From assembly GCF_016592555.1 (NCBI RefSeq), contig NZ_AP014546.1:930001-994000 (forward strand): DNA of 64,000 nucleotides, given 5' to 3'. Source of the DNA: Neptunomonas japonica JAMM 1380. Its GTDB lineage: Bacteria; Pseudomonadota; Gammaproteobacteria; Pseudomonadales; Balneatricaceae. Made by a program: the position numbers and the translations under genes. The notes under the pieces were generated by a model. The model made no database searches, was not told the DNA's origin, and saw only the letters and a program-made list of their open reading frames with translations. Numbering within the stretch: position 1 is the stretch's first letter; each line of letters starts with the position of its first letter. Positions 36,886-47,688 of the stretch are shown piece by piece.

Positions 36886-37688
36886 TGGGCTTATACCATA
36901 AGTCTTTTGGCAGTAAAGCTAATCCGGCACTGATTTTATTACATGGCTGGGGGATGAGCTCTTCTATTTGGAGCACTTTACTTCCCATGCTCACACCATA
37001 TTTTTATGTGACTGTCGTTGATCTTCCCGGGCTGGGGCGTTCATCGAGCGCTGATGCCTTCATGACATTAGAGGCGATGGCCTCATCTATTGTTAGTGAA
37101 TTAGAAAGCAGTTCCGCTGAACCGTTAGCGCAGCCAACTTATTGGCTGGGCTGGTCTTTGGGTGGAATGGTTGCTTTGCAAATTGCCAGTCAATACCCTG
37201 AAAAAGTACATGCTTTAATGACCGTCGCTTCTAACCCTTGTTTTGTACAAAAAGAGGACTGGGAGCATGGGATGAACCCGGTGATGTATCGACAATTTAA
37301 AGCCGCGATAGAGTCTTCACCCGAAAAAACCTTATCACGCTTTGCTATGTTGCAAATACAAGGTGGGGATGCAGCTAAACCTATTTTAAAGCAGATAAAG
37401 GCTGTTTTGGCTGCTAGCCAGCCTACACAGCTGTTAGCAACATTAGCGTTATTGGAAAATGACCTTAGAGAGCCTTTGTCTAAATTGAATTGCCCTGTTC
37501 TTCACATGTATGGAAGTGAAGATCATCTAGTGCCTAATAGTACGATTACTGCTATCCAGGCGCTGGCTACAGCGCAACAACAAACAGTGAGTTTTCAGGG
37601 CGCGGGTCACCTACCATTTTTGTCATCACCTGAGGCGTTTTTACAGGCAATTCTGGTCTTTATTGAATCGATAAAAAAATATGGGTGA
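36885..37688 (+). CDS. bioH: Pimeloyl-ACP methyl ester carboxylesterase
   Basis: A 267-residue alpha/beta hydrolase that removes the methyl ester placed by BioC, ending pimeloyl-ACP elongation. LHGWGMSSSIW, the nucleophile motif GWSLGG, acid YGSEDHLVP and His GAGHLPF complete the catalytic set. It overlaps bioF by one base and bioC by eight. Confidence 0.95.
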   Translation: MGLYHKSFGSKANPALILLHGWGMSSSIWSTLLPMLTPYFYVTVVDLPGLGRSSSADAFMTLEAMASSIVSELESSSAEPLAQPTYWLGWSLGGMVALQIASQYPEKVHALMTVASNPCFVQKEDWEHGMNPVMYRQFKAAIESSPEKTLSRFAMLQIQGGDAAKPILKQIKAVLAASQPTQLLATLALLENDLREPLSKLNCPVLHMYGSEDHLVPNSTITAIQALATAQQQTVSFQGAGHLPFLSSPEAFLQAILVFIESIKKYG

Positions 37689-38481
37689 ATTAATAAATAA
37701 ACAGCGTGTGGCTGAGTCTTTTAGTAAGGCTGCCTCAACTTATGATAGCGAGGCTGCTTTGCAGCGAGATATCGGCCATCAGTTGTTGCTTAAACTACCT
37801 GTTGATTTAGAGGTTAGTAAATCCTCTAGGATCTTAGATCTAGGATGCGGTACTGGTTATTTTACTTCTCAATTGCACAACATGTTTACGGAAAGTCGTT
37901 TAGTCGGCTTGGATATTGCTTCGGGTATGTTATCTCATGCTCGCAGCCATCGCGAGCTGGGTTGTGGGGTTTCCTGGGTGTGCGGTGATGCCGAGAGTCT
38001 TCCTTTAAAAAGCCAATCATCTTCAATGGTATTTTCAAGTTTAGCGATTCAGTGGTGTGAGAATAGCACCGCGCTGTTTTCTGAAATTTCTCGGGTACTA
38101 CAGTCTGATGGTATCGCATGCCTTGCTACCCTCGGACCTAAAACTTTGTTTGAGTTGCGCGAGTCATGGTCAAGCGTAGACGATTACCGGCATGTTAATC
38201 AGTTTCAGTCTATGCAAAACCTTATTGAAGCGCTGCCGAGTGACCTTGAAGTTGTTCAACGTGAGAGTGAGATGCGAGTATTACATTACTCACACTTAAA
38301 AGAGCTGACGCATGAACTCAAAGGGATCGGAGCGCATAATATGAATGCAGGGCAGGCCAAAGGCTTAACAGGTCCTGCTAGGGTGAAAGCCTTTAGAAAA
38401 GCATATGAGTTGTTTCGTGATCCGCAAGGGTGGTTGCCGGCAAGTTATGAAGTGCTCTATTTGATTTTGAGGAAGCGTTAA
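37681..38481 (+). CDS. bioC: Malonyl-ACP O-methyltransferase
   Basis: A 266-residue SAM methyltransferase that disguises malonyl-ACP as a methyl ester so that fatty acid synthesis can build pimeloyl. Motif I is ILDLGCGTGYFTSQL; KQRVAESFSKAASTYD at the start is typical of BioC. It overlaps bioH (8 bases) and bioD (1 base), so translation is coupled. Confidence 0.96.
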   Translation: MGELINKQRVAESFSKAASTYDSEAALQRDIGHQLLLKLPVDLEVSKSSRILDLGCGTGYFTSQLHNMFTESRLVGLDIASGMLSHARSHRELGCGVSWVCGDAESLPLKSQSSSMVFSSLAIQWCENSTALFSEISRVLQSDGIACLATLGPKTLFELRESWSSVDDYRHVNQFQSMQNLIEALPSDLEVVQRESEMRVLHYSHLKELTHELKGIGAHNMNAGQAKGLTGPARVKAFRKAYELFRDPQGWLPASYEVLYLILRKR

Positions 38482-39167
38482 TGGCCAAACAACAGTTTTT
38501 TGTAGCGGGAATTGATACTGACGTAGGTAAGACGGTAGTAACCGCAGGTTTGCTTGAAAAAGCTAATCAGCAAGGTTTGCGAACTATTGGTTTGAAGCCT
38601 GTTGCCGCGGGCTGTGTGCAAACAGAAGAAGGGTTGCAAAACAGTGATGCGCTGTTATTACAAAAAACCGCCAGTGTTAAATTGAGTTATAGCGAAGTAA
38701 ATCCTATTGCTTTTGAGGCAGCTATTGCTCCGCATATTGCTGCAGAACAAACAGGCAGGCGCTTATCAGCGGATCGAATCGCAGCAATATGTCGAGGTTC
38801 TATGATGAATCCTTCAGATTTTCTGCTAATAGAAGGGGCGGGCGGTTGGCGTGTTCCGTTTAGCCGTAAAGAAACTTTTGCTGATGTCCCCAAACTGTTG
38901 GGTACTCCTGTAATTCTCGTGGTTGGAGTGAAGCTGGGATGTATTAATCATGCATTATTAACGGCAGAGGCGGTTGTGAGAGATGGGCTGCAGCTTGTTG
39001 GATGGGTGGCTAATCGTATAGATCCCGATATGAGTTGCTACGAAGAGAATGTCGCGACGATAGACACTATGTTCCAAGCTCCTTTGTTGGGAGAAGTACC
39101 TTATCTGGATGATTTATCACCGAGCTCTGTTGCTGAGTTTCTGGATATTAGTAGTTTAATAGAATAA
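38481..39167 (+). CDS. bioD: Dethiobiotin synthetase
   Basis: A 228-residue ATP-dependent enzyme closing the ureido ring of dethiobiotin. P-loop GIDTDVGKTVV is at about residues 10-20; LKPVAAGC and EGAGGWRVP are conserved. Last gene of the operon. A short GCTGT/ACAGC hairpin follows without a T-run. Confidence 0.97.
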   Translation: MAKQQFFVAGIDTDVGKTVVTAGLLEKANQQGLRTIGLKPVAAGCVQTEEGLQNSDALLLQKTASVKLSYSEVNPIAFEAAIAPHIAAEQTGRRLSADRIAAICRGSMMNPSDFLLIEGAGGWRVPFSRKETFADVPKLLGTPVILVVGVKLGCINHALLTAEAVVRDGLQLVGWVANRIDPDMSCYEENVATIDTMFQAPLLGEVPYLDDLSPSSVAEFLDISSLIE

Positions 39168-39198
39168 AGCTGTACAAAAAACAGCCAGATTTGTGATG

Positions 39199-39226
39199 TT
39201 GTTCTATACTGAGGGTGTAGTATATT
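39199..39226 (+). promoter_or_regulatory. Sigma-70 promoter before the 39263 gene
   Basis: TTGTTC (39199-39204), 16-base spacer, TATATT (39221-39226), with the ATG 37 bases further on. Confidence 0.55.
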
Positions 39227-39262
39227 ATTTTGCATTTTAAACTTAGTATGTAGGTTAGTATT

Positions 39263-39508
39263 ATGAACGTGACTGGAGCCTTACAAACGGGCGTTATTGG
39301 TTTAAACCGCACGTTAGACAATACACTTAAATCTTCTAGTGATCAGGTCGGTAGTGGCAAGCCAGAAGTGCCTGAACTTGCTTCTGGCAAGGCATTAAAT
39401 AGCGCGCTAACTGAAACAACATTAGATGCCAGTGCACAGGCGCCATCAACTAAGGTGGTGACGGATGCTGGTGAAGTGTTAGGGACGAATATTGATACAC
39501 GAGCTTAA
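39263..39508 (+). CDS. Small protein with flagellar rod-like C-terminal motif
   Basis: An 81-residue protein of unknown function with no signal peptide. Its end, KVVTDAGEVLGTNID, resembles the closing helix of flagellar rod and hook proteins (V-x-x-T-A-D-E-x-LG-x-x-ID), and the start MNVTGALQTGVIGLNRTLD is like the N-terminal helix of small relatives in Pseudomonas and Oceanospirillales. Own promoter at 39199-39226. The metalloprotease gene follows after 62 bases. The similarity is by eye only. Confidence 0.55.
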   Translation: MNVTGALQTGVIGLNRTLDNTLKSSSDQVGSGKPEVPELASGKALNSALTETTLDASAQAPSTKVVTDAGEVLGTNIDTRA

Positions 39509-39570
39509 TTCTTAAAAGAATGAAGTGTAGCTCGTTATTAAGTTGGGTTAAATAAAGAAAGGGTAGCAGG

Positions 39571-40503
39571 GTGATTATTAGCAATTACTCTTCAGCAGTG
39601 GCCATATCATCGCAGACTGAGAATACTTCTGCGAACAAAGCTACTATCTCTGATCAATCTAAAACCCATCTGTCCTCTTCTCATTCTCAAACGCAGCCTG
39701 CGATTGCTGATCCAGCAAAAAATATTGATAAGCTCTCCTCTCAAGGCGCGTCTGTTAGCCAAACGAGTGTCTCTGCAACCCAAGCCGTTATGCACCAATC
39801 ATCGGATAAATCTGCTCAGCAGATAGAAGCAGATAAGACAGCCATTCAGAATCTTGTCCAGCGTGATCGAGAAGTTAAAAACCATGAGCGAATACATGCC
39901 TCAATTGGTGGCGCTTTCGCATCGGCTCCCAACTTTACTTACCAAAAAGGCCCGGATGGTCAGCTTTATGCGGTAGGGGGCGATGTTAGTATTGATACCT
40001 CTGCGGTGGCTGGTGATCCACGTGCCACGTTAGAAAAGGCTCAAGTTATTATTCGTGCAGCGCTTTCGGTACCTGAACCGTCTGTGCAAGATCGACGAGT
40101 GGCCGCTCAAGCACGTGTTATGGCGACAGAGGCTCAAGCAGAAATGGCGTTGCTTGAATCGACAAATGAAAAAGTTGTGCAAACCAGTGAGGCTGATGTA
40201 ATAGATGAGTCAAGTCGTATTAGTCGTGATGCGGGAAATGATAAAGAGATAGGCGCTTCTGTAAAGAGTTCTGAAAAAGACGAAGAAGAATCGGATGGGA
40301 AAAATAAAGACAGGAATAATATTGCAGATATAAACGCAGAAAGCAGCGCATCGGCACAGGCTGTGACAGAGTCTTTACAAGAGTTTAATAGTCGTTTAAA
40401 CGATATCAATAAAACTCTGCATGATATTAATCTACGTTTAGTTGATGCAGGAGTATTTCAAAAGCTTTTTCCTGAAGGCACTATTATTGATAAAAATGTT
40501 TAG
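39571..40503 (+). CDS. Putative metalloprotease, CJM1_0395/SprA-related family
   Basis: A 310-residue protein with a GTG start seven bases after AAAGGG. The first ~100 residues are a low-complexity Ser/Thr/Gln stretch. The conserved core (about 105-215) has REVKNHERIHASIGG, where HERIH is a HExxH zinc-site pattern, then YQKGPDGQLYAVGGDVSIDTS, the mark of this family. The C-terminal ~90 residues are charged with a possible coiled coil near the end. No signal peptide is visible. Substrate unknown. Confidence 0.75.
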   Translation: MIISNYSSAVAISSQTENTSANKATISDQSKTHLSSSHSQTQPAIADPAKNIDKLSSQGASVSQTSVSATQAVMHQSSDKSAQQIEADKTAIQNLVQRDREVKNHERIHASIGGAFASAPNFTYQKGPDGQLYAVGGDVSIDTSAVAGDPRATLEKAQVIIRAALSVPEPSVQDRRVAAQARVMATEAQAEMALLESTNEKVVQTSEADVIDESSRISRDAGNDKEIGASVKSSEKDEEESDGKNKDRNNIADINAESSASAQAVTESLQEFNSRLNDINKTLHDINLRLVDAGVFQKLFPEGTIIDKNV

Positions 40504-40605
40504 TGCACTAGCCCGTTGAATTTACCAGTATTTAAGCGTTAGTCTTTTTAAAAGCCATCCTAGTAATACCGTACGTTGGTGCGTCTTATAGCAGAGGCTT
40601 TATTA

Positions 40606-41367
40606 TCAAGCTTGTAAGAAGTTGAGTAGTAGCTTGGTGAAGACGGCAGGTTTTTCGGCATGAGGCCAGTGTCCTGCACCCTGTATTAGCTTATATGTAG
40701 CTTGTGGGAACAGCGCTAGTATTGAGTCACGATGTTCTGCTTGAATATAGTCAGACTCGATACCTTTAATGAATAGTGTATTACCAGTAAAGGGTGTGCC
40801 TGATGGTGCTTCGCTGATATTACTATATGCCTTGCTGAGTACAGGTAAGTTCATTCGCCATTGGAATTGTTTGTCGTCATTCCGGTAGAGGTTTTTTAAT
40901 AAAAAAGCTCTGACTCCCGGCTCGCTAATGTAAGTGCTGAGTTGTTTGTCTGCTTCTGTGCGAGACTTGATTTTCTGAAGGTCTATTGAGAATAGCCCTT
41001 TTAAAACATCTTTATGGTGATGTGGGTAGGTGACCGGTGATATATCAACAACTATCAGTTTTTGTATGCGCGCAGGGTAGGTGAGTGCCAGTTGCATGGC
41101 GGCTTTTCCACCCATCGAGTGTCCCATTAAGTCGACTGAACCCAGCTCTAGTTCATCGAGCAGCTCGATAATATCTTCCACCATAGCAGGGTAGTTCATG
41201 GTATCTGAATGAGGGCTGCGTCCATGGTTTCGTATATCAACTGCGATGACTTGAAAGTTCTCAGACAGTGCTTTAATTTGGCTACCCCAATTTTCCAGCG
41301 TACCAAATAAGCCATGAAGGATAACCAGCGGAGTTCCTGTACCATGTTGTTGGTAGTGAAGTTTCAT
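40606..41367 (-). CDS. Alpha/beta hydrolase, YbfF-type esterase
   Basis: A 253-residue hydrolase. LHGLFGTLENWG gives the oxyanion hole, GHSMGG the nucleophile, and GAGHWPH the catalytic His. DIRNHGRSPHSD is typical of YbfF, a short-acyl esterase. The gene is downstream of fklB, beyond a terminator, and probably has its own promoter or relies on readthrough. Confidence 0.85.
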   Translation of the reverse strand: MKLHYQQHGTGTPLVILHGLFGTLENWGSQIKALSENFQVIAVDIRNHGRSPHSDTMNYPAMVEDIIELLDELELGSVDLMGHSMGGKAAMQLALTYPARIQKLIVVDISPVTYPHHHKDVLKGLFSIDLQKIKSRTEADKQLSTYISEPGVRAFLLKNLYRNDDKQFQWRMNLPVLSKAYSNISEAPSGTPFTGNTLFIKGIESDYIQAEHRDSILALFPQATYKLIQGAGHWPHAEKPAVFTKLLLNFLQA

Positions 41368-41392
41368 GAAGGCCTCGGATAAAATGGGACAT

Positions 41393-41418
41393 AAAACCGG
41401 GCATAGAGTACCCGGTTT
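41393..41418 (-). terminator. Terminator after the FKBP gene
   Basis: AAACCGGG/CCCGGTTT stem with a nine-base loop (41394-41401, 41411-41418), followed on the minus strand by TTTTAT. Confidence 0.7.
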
Positions 41419-41427
41419 CTACATTGC

Positions 41428-42054
41428 TTACAGAATGTCGAGTAGTTCTACATCGAACACGAGTGTCGCAAATGGAGGGATGCCGCCTGGTGAACCCTGT
41501 TCGCCGTAAGCAAGGTGGTAAGGAACGGTTAAGCGCCACTTAGCTCCCGTGTTCATTAGCTGTAGAGCTTCCGTCCAGCCTGCAATAACGCCGTTTACTG
41601 GGAACTCAGCTGGTTGTCCACGATCATACGAGCTATCAAAAACCTTACCGTCAGGGAAGGTGCCGTGATAATGCACACGAACAGTAGATGCGGCAGTTGG
41701 TTTGTCGCTTTCAGCGTTACCAGCTTCAGTAATTTCGTATTGAAGACCAGACTCAAGTACGAAAACGCCTTCACGTTTTGCATTTTCAGCCAAAAGAGCT
41801 TCGCCAGCAGCACCCGCTTCTTTTGCTGCTGCTTCACGTGCTGCCTGAATGCGAGTGTTGATTTCGTTAAAAGCAGTTTGAATGCTTTCAACAGGTACTG
41901 CTAGTTCTTCGCCTGCGTAAGAATCTTTCAAGCCTGCAGCCACTGCATCAAGGTCAATACCTTCGAAACCGTTTTGTGCAAGTTGGTCGCCCATTTGGCG
42001 GCCAATACCATAGCTAGCATGTTGTTCTAGTGTTTCAAATTTTAGTTCAGACAT
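41428..42054 (-). CDS. fklB: FKBP-type peptidyl-prolyl isomerase (FklB-like)
   Basis: A 208-residue isomerase. The N-terminal helical dimerisation domain (residues 1-95, SYGIGRQMGDQLAQNG) is followed by the FKBP domain with VRVHYHGTFPDGKVFDSSYDRG-type pattern (split here: VHYHGTFPDG, VFDSSYDRG), WTEALQLMNTGAKWRLTVP and LAYGEQGSPGGIPP. No signal peptide, so it is the cytosolic FklB form rather than FkpA. Confidence 0.9.
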   Translation of the reverse strand: MSELKFETLEQHASYGIGRQMGDQLAQNGFEGIDLDAVAAGLKDSYAGEELAVPVESIQTAFNEINTRIQAAREAAAKEAGAAGEALLAENAKREGVFVLESGLQYEITEAGNAESDKPTAASTVRVHYHGTFPDGKVFDSSYDRGQPAEFPVNGVIAGWTEALQLMNTGAKWRLTVPYHLAYGEQGSPGGIPPFATLVFDVELLDIL

Positions 42055-42098
42055 TCTTTTTTCTACCGATAAAAATGAAGCTGCAGATTAACATATTA

Positions 42099-42941
42099 TT
42101 ATTGGCTTTTCTCGGTCACAAAGAGAAGAGGATCAACGCGTGTATTGTTTAAGCTAACGCTCCAGTGAAGGTGCGGTCCAGTAACACGTCCCGTCTTACC
42201 AATTTTGCCTATTACATCGCCTGTACTGAGGATGTCGCCTACTTTTACATCAATTTTACTCATATGGCAGTACATAGTCGTTAACCCATTGCCGTGATCC
42301 AAAACAACGGTGTTGCCATTAAAAAAGTAGCTGCCAACGGCAGCTACAGTAGCGTTTGCTGGAGCCCAGATGGGGGCGCCCAACGGAGCTGCGATATCTA
42401 GCCCACTATGGGGGTTGCGAGCTTGCTTGTTAAAAAAGCGTTTTAAGCCAAAAGGGCTACTAAAAGGCCCTTTTGCGGGCAGAATGAATTCGCTGACGGT
42501 CTGCTCGGGTGTTGTCCACAGTTTGAAAGCCGCCGTCATTTCTGCTTTCTCACGTTTCCAGCGCTCTATTTGCTTAGGGTCTGGGTTGACATGCTTCTTA
42601 TTTTTAATGGTGAGGTACTGTGCTTTGTATTCTTTACCCTCAATAGTAAAAGGGTAGGAAATGCCGTTGGCAACCAATAACTGCTCTTTCGCATGTTTAG
42701 CCGAGAGGCGAATACCCACAATAGCTAACCACTTTGCCTTATCTGCATAAGGTGTGGCTTTACTAGTAACTACCATAACTCGGTTGCTTCTGTACCAAGC
42801 ATTAGGTAAGCGCTCAGAAGTAATGCCTTCTAGTGGCACAATGACTATGCCACCCGGAGTGTTGGAGGCTTTCGGTAAGGTTAGTGCGTAGCTGTTAACT
42901 GAAAGTAAAAGGCTGATAAAAACTATGAAAGATCTAATCAT
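42099..42941 (-). CDS. M23 family LytM-type peptidase
   Basis: An exported metallopeptidase of 280 residues, likely cutting peptidoglycan cross-links or activating amidases. A signal peptide (MIRSFIVFISLLLSVNSYA) precedes an N-terminal beta domain, and the C-terminal M23 domain has the zinc set: H in NPHSGLDIA with its Asp, and HLHWSV. The ATG at 42941 has AGGA six bases upstream; an earlier ATG at 42947 overlaps that AGGA. It overlaps the end of xseA by eight bases, so translation is coupled. Confidence 0.88.
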   Translation of the reverse strand: MIRSFIVFISLLLSVNSYALTLPKASNTPGGIVIVPLEGITSERLPNAWYRSNRVMVVTSKATPYADKAKWLAIVGIRLSAKHAKEQLLVANGISYPFTIEGKEYKAQYLTIKNKKHVNPDPKQIERWKREKAEMTAAFKLWTTPEQTVSEFILPAKGPFSSPFGLKRFFNKQARNPHSGLDIAAPLGAPIWAPANATVAAVGSYFFNGNTVVLDHGNGLTTMYCHMSKIDVKVGDILSTGDVIGKIGKTGRVTGPHLHWSVSLNNTRVDPLLFVTEKSQ

Positions 42942-44313
42942 GCTCATTCCTTGGATTAGTCGGTTTTTTTTCTGAATAGATGGCTTCAACACGGCTATTA
43001 AATGAACCTTTGTGAAGCCGGTTAGTAACTATATCACCCACATTTATCTGGTCTGTTTGCGTAATTACTTCGCCTTTGCTGCTTTGAACAATAGCATAGC
43101 CTCGTTCAAGGGTTGCCAAAGGGCTAACAGCATTAAGGCGTGTAATAAGTTGCCCTAGAGAGTAACGTCTTTGGTCGCTGCGCTGATGTAGTAAGTGTGT
43201 GAGTCGCTCCTCATGTCTCAGCAGTTGTGAGCGCCTTTGCTCAATTTTACTGCTGGGGTGTAATTGTTTGAGCTTTTGCTCTTGTAAAGAGTAGCGGTGT
43301 TTGGCGTTTGTTAAATGTTGGTTGATTGTCGAGAGCAAACGTTGCTCTGTCGTGTTCAGTTTATTTTGTTGTTCTCTTATACGCTCTCCGGGGTGGCGTA
43401 GCCGTTGGCGTAAATGTAAGGCACGCTGATGTTGACGAAATAATAGCTCTTTGACTTGCCTGCCTAAGCGGTTAGCTTGCTGGTCAAGCAGTATACGCAG
43501 GGCGTCTTGATCGGGGCTGATGAGCTCAGCGGCAGCAGAGGGTGTAGGGGCTCTAAGGTCAGCGACTAAGTCTGCTATAGAAAAATCGACCTCATGCCCA
43601 ACGGCGCTAATAATAGGAACTGGACAGGCAAATATAGCCCGTGCTAGTGCTTCATCATTGAATGGCCAAAGATCTTCTAAAGAGCCGCCGCCACGGCCGA
43701 TAATAATTAGGTCGGCTTGTTTGTGTTGTTGGGCTAGTGTTAATGCAGCTTTTAACTGTAGGGCCGCTTCTGCCCCCTGTACGGCAGATGGGTAAATAGT
43801 GACAGGAAGGCTAGGAAAACGGCGTTTAAGAACGGATAAAATATCATGAATCGCGGCCCCGCTTGGTGAAGTGATAACGCCCAAATGCTTAGGGTGACTT
43901 GGGATAGGCTGCTTATGTTCATTGGAAAACAATCCTTCTTTGGAAAGCGCGGCTTTTAGTGCTTCGTAGGCTTGTTGTAGTTGGCCTTCACCGTCAGCTT
44001 CAAGCATTTCCCCGATGAGTTGGAAGTCACCACGGCCCTCATAAAGACTAACTTTGGCCGTGAGAACTACTTGATCGCCGTCTTTAGGTAAAAATTTAAC
44101 GCGAAGGTTTCTATTGCGAAAAAGCGCGCATTTAACCTGCGCCTTTCCATCTTTCAAGGTGAAATACCAGTGGCCAGATGAGGGCTTGGCAAAGTTGGAA
44201 ATCTCCCCTTGAACCCTGACTTGTAAAAAGGAGGATTCGAGTAGTGACTTCACTTGGCGGTTAAGTTCGGAAACGCTAAAAGCGTGATGAGGTCGGTCAG
44301 AGAATGAGTACAT
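42934..44313 (-). CDS. xseA: Exodeoxyribonuclease VII large subunit
   Basis: A 459-residue nuclease subunit degrading single-stranded DNA. The OB-fold N-domain (SELNRQVKSLLESSF, VQGEISNFAKPSSGHWYF) and the catalytic core (GVITSPSGAAIHDIL, IIGRGGGSLEDLWPFNDE, SAVGHEVDFSIADLVAD, RAPTPSAAAE) are present, followed by the long coiled coil. Divergent from guaB as in many gammaproteobacteria. The small subunit xseB is not here. Confidence 0.97.
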   Translation of the reverse strand: MYSFSDRPHHAFSVSELNRQVKSLLESSFLQVRVQGEISNFAKPSSGHWYFTLKDGKAQVKCALFRNRNLRVKFLPKDGDQVVLTAKVSLYEGRGDFQLIGEMLEADGEGQLQQAYEALKAALSKEGLFSNEHKQPIPSHPKHLGVITSPSGAAIHDILSVLKRRFPSLPVTIYPSAVQGAEAALQLKAALTLAQQHKQADLIIIGRGGGSLEDLWPFNDEALARAIFACPVPIISAVGHEVDFSIADLVADLRAPTPSAAAELISPDQDALRILLDQQANRLGRQVKELLFRQHQRALHLRQRLRHPGERIREQQNKLNTTEQRLLSTINQHLTNAKHRYSLQEQKLKQLHPSSKIEQRRSQLLRHEERLTHLLHQRSDQRRYSLGQLITRLNAVSPLATLERGYAIVQSSKGEVITQTDQINVGDIVTNRLHKGSFNSRVEAIYSEKKPTNPRNEHD

Positions 44314-44387
44314 GCTGCTATCTTAATCGAAGCTTTGCAGAATAGTCATTAAGCTAAAACATTTTAGCGCTTAAAATGCAAATATGA

Positions 44388-44426
44388 TTGTTCGTATATG
44401 GCTAAATCTGTATAATCGATCGATTA
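44388..44426 (+). promoter_or_regulatory. guaB promoter with overlapping palindrome
   Basis: TTGTTC (44388-44393), 17-base spacer, TATAAT (44411-44416). A 14-base palindrome TAATCGATCGATTA (44413-44426) overlaps the -10 and probable start site. It does not resemble a PurR box. Confidence 0.65.
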
Positions 44427-44454
44427 AATTTTTCTTAAAGAACGGGTTGTTTAG

Positions 44455-45927
<1,473 letters not shown>

Positions 45928-45944
45928 ATTTCTAGATTCTTATT

Positions 45945-45977
45945 AAGTGGGGCGCTGCTATGGTTGCCCCATTTTTA
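45945..45977 (+). terminator. Hairpin with T-run between guaB and guaA
   Basis: AAGTGGGGC/GCCCCATTT stem with a 12-base loop and TTTTT. It probably lowers guaA transcription relative to guaB. Confidence 0.65.
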
Positions 45978-46020
45978 GTTTTAAGGGCTGTTAAACAGCC
46001 ATTCGGTGGAGCCACTGAGC

Positions 46021-47601
46021 ATGACTACAGATATTCACGCACAACGTATACTAATTCTTGATTTTGGATCTCAATACACGCAATTAATCGCACGCCGTAT
46101 CCGTGAGATTGGCGTGTATTGTGAGATTCGTGCCTGGGATATGGAAGAGGCAGAAATTCGTGAGTTTAATCCAAAAGGTATTATTCTAGCGGGCGGCCCT
46201 GAGTCAGTAACAGAAGGTGATTCACCAAGAGCCCCTGCATTGGTGTTTGATCTGGGTGTCCCTGTGTTGGGTATTTGTTATGGCATGCAAACTATGGCAG
46301 CTCAGCTGGGAGGTAAAGTAGAGACCTCTGATCAGCGTGAGTTTGGTTATGCTCAAGTACGCTTGTCTGATAGTGCGAGTCGTTTGCTTGAAGGTATAGA
46401 AGATCATATTGCTAATAATGGATCTTTGTTATTGGATGTGTGGATGAGTCATGGCGATAAAGTAACAGCCCTACCAGAAGGCTTTGCTGTTATTGCCTCT
46501 ACGGATTCCGCACCCATCGCAGCTATTTGCCATCCTGCTAAACATTTTTATGGTGTTCAGTTTCATCCAGAGGTTACGCACACTAAGCAAGGTGGACGTA
46601 TTCTTGAGCGTTTTGTTCGTGAAATTTGTCAAACAGAAGCATTGTGGACGGCTGAAAATATTATCAGCGATCAGATCGAAAAAGTGCGTGAGCAAGTTGG
46701 CGATCAAAAAGTGCTTTTGGGGCTTTCGGGAGGGGTTGACTCCTCTGTGGTGGCTGCATTGTTGCACAAGGCAATTGGTAGTCAGCTAACATGCGTTTTC
46801 GTTGATAACGGTTTGTTGCGCAAGAATGAAGGCGATCAGGTGATGGATATGTTCGCTAAGAACATGGGCGTAAAAGTCATTCGTGCCGATAGCGCAGATC
46901 TGTTTTTGGGACGTTTGAAAGGTGAAAATGACCCTGAGAAAAAACGTAAAATCATTGGTAACTCTTTTATAGAGGTTTTCGATGAAGAAGCGACCAAGCT
47001 TAAGGATGTTAATTTCCTTGCGCAGGGGACCATTTATCCTGATGTGATTGAGTCTGCTGGTGCTAAAACGGGTAAAGCTCATGTCATAAAATCTCACCAC
47101 AATGTGGGTGGTTTGCCGGATGATATGAAGATGGATCTGGTTGAGCCTCTTCGTGAACTATTTAAGGATGAAGTACGCAAAATTGGCCTTGAGCTAGGCT
47201 TGCCGTACGATATGGTTTATCGCCACCCGTTCCCGGGGCCGGGGCTAGGTGTTCGTATCTTGGGTGAAGTGAAAAAAGAATATGCTGATATCTTGCGTGA
47301 AGCGGATGCAATATTTCTTGAAGAATTGCATAAAGCGGATTGGTATCATAAAACCAGCCAAGCATTTGCTGTTTTCTTGCCGGTGAAGTCTGTCGGAGTG
47401 GTAGGTGATGGTCGTCGATATGAGTATGTTATTGCTATTCGTGCGGTGGAAACGATCGACTTTATGACAGCTCGCTGGGCGCACTTGCCTTATGAGTTAC
47501 TAGAAACTGTATCGGGTCGTATTATCAACGAGATACCGAAGGTTTCCCGTGTTGCTTATGATGTATCTAGTAAGCCGCCTGCGACTATTGAGTGGGAATA
47601 A
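46021..47601 (+). CDS. guaA: GMP synthase (glutamine-hydrolysing)
   Basis: From the ATG at 46021 this is 526 residues, nearly identical in length to E. coli GuaA; an upstream in-frame start adds five residues but GGAG is placed for 46021. The amidotransferase domain has GICYGMQ (Cys) and QFHPEVTHT (His/Glu). The ATP pyrophosphatase has [11 protein letters not shown], and the C-terminal dimerisation domain ends PPATIEWE. It converts XMP to GMP. Confidence 0.98.
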   Translation: MTTDIHAQRILILDFGSQYTQLIARRIREIGVYCEIRAWDMEEAEIREFNPKGIILAGGPESVTEGDSPRAPALVFDLGVPVLGICYGMQTMAAQLGGKVETSDQREFGYAQVRLSDSASRLLEGIEDHIANNGSLLLDVWMSHGDKVTALPEGFAVIASTDSAPIAAICHPAKHFYGVQFHPEVTHTKQGGRILERFVREICQTEALWTAENIISDQIEKVREQVGDQKVLLGLSGGVDSSVVAALLHKAIGSQLTCVFVDNGLLRKNEGDQVMDMFAKNMGVKVIRADSADLFLGRLKGENDPEKKRKIIGNSFIEVFDEEATKLKDVNFLAQGTIYPDVIESAGAKTGKAHVIKSHHNVGGLPDDMKMDLVEPLRELFKDEVRKIGLELGLPYDMVYRHPFPGPGLGVRILGEVKKEYADILREADAIFLEELHKADWYHKTSQAFAVFLPVKSVGVVGDGRRYEYVIAIRAVETIDFMTARWAHLPYELLETVSGRIINEIPKVSRVAYDVSSKPPATIEWE

Positions 47602-47639
47602 GCGACGAGTAATTTACGCTTAAGTAATTGATAACATTT

Positions 47640-47666
47640 AAAAGCTCACATAAGGTGAGCTTTTTT
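47640..47666 (+). terminator. Intrinsic terminator after guaA
   Basis: AAAAGCTCAC-5-GTGAGCTTTT stem with continuing Ts. Confidence 0.85.
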
Positions 47667-47688
47667 GTGGGTGTGGTGGAATAGTTAA

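Noticed and set aside
46006..46020. Earlier start for guaA
   Set aside because: The ATG at 46021 has the placed GGAG and gives the usual GuaA length.
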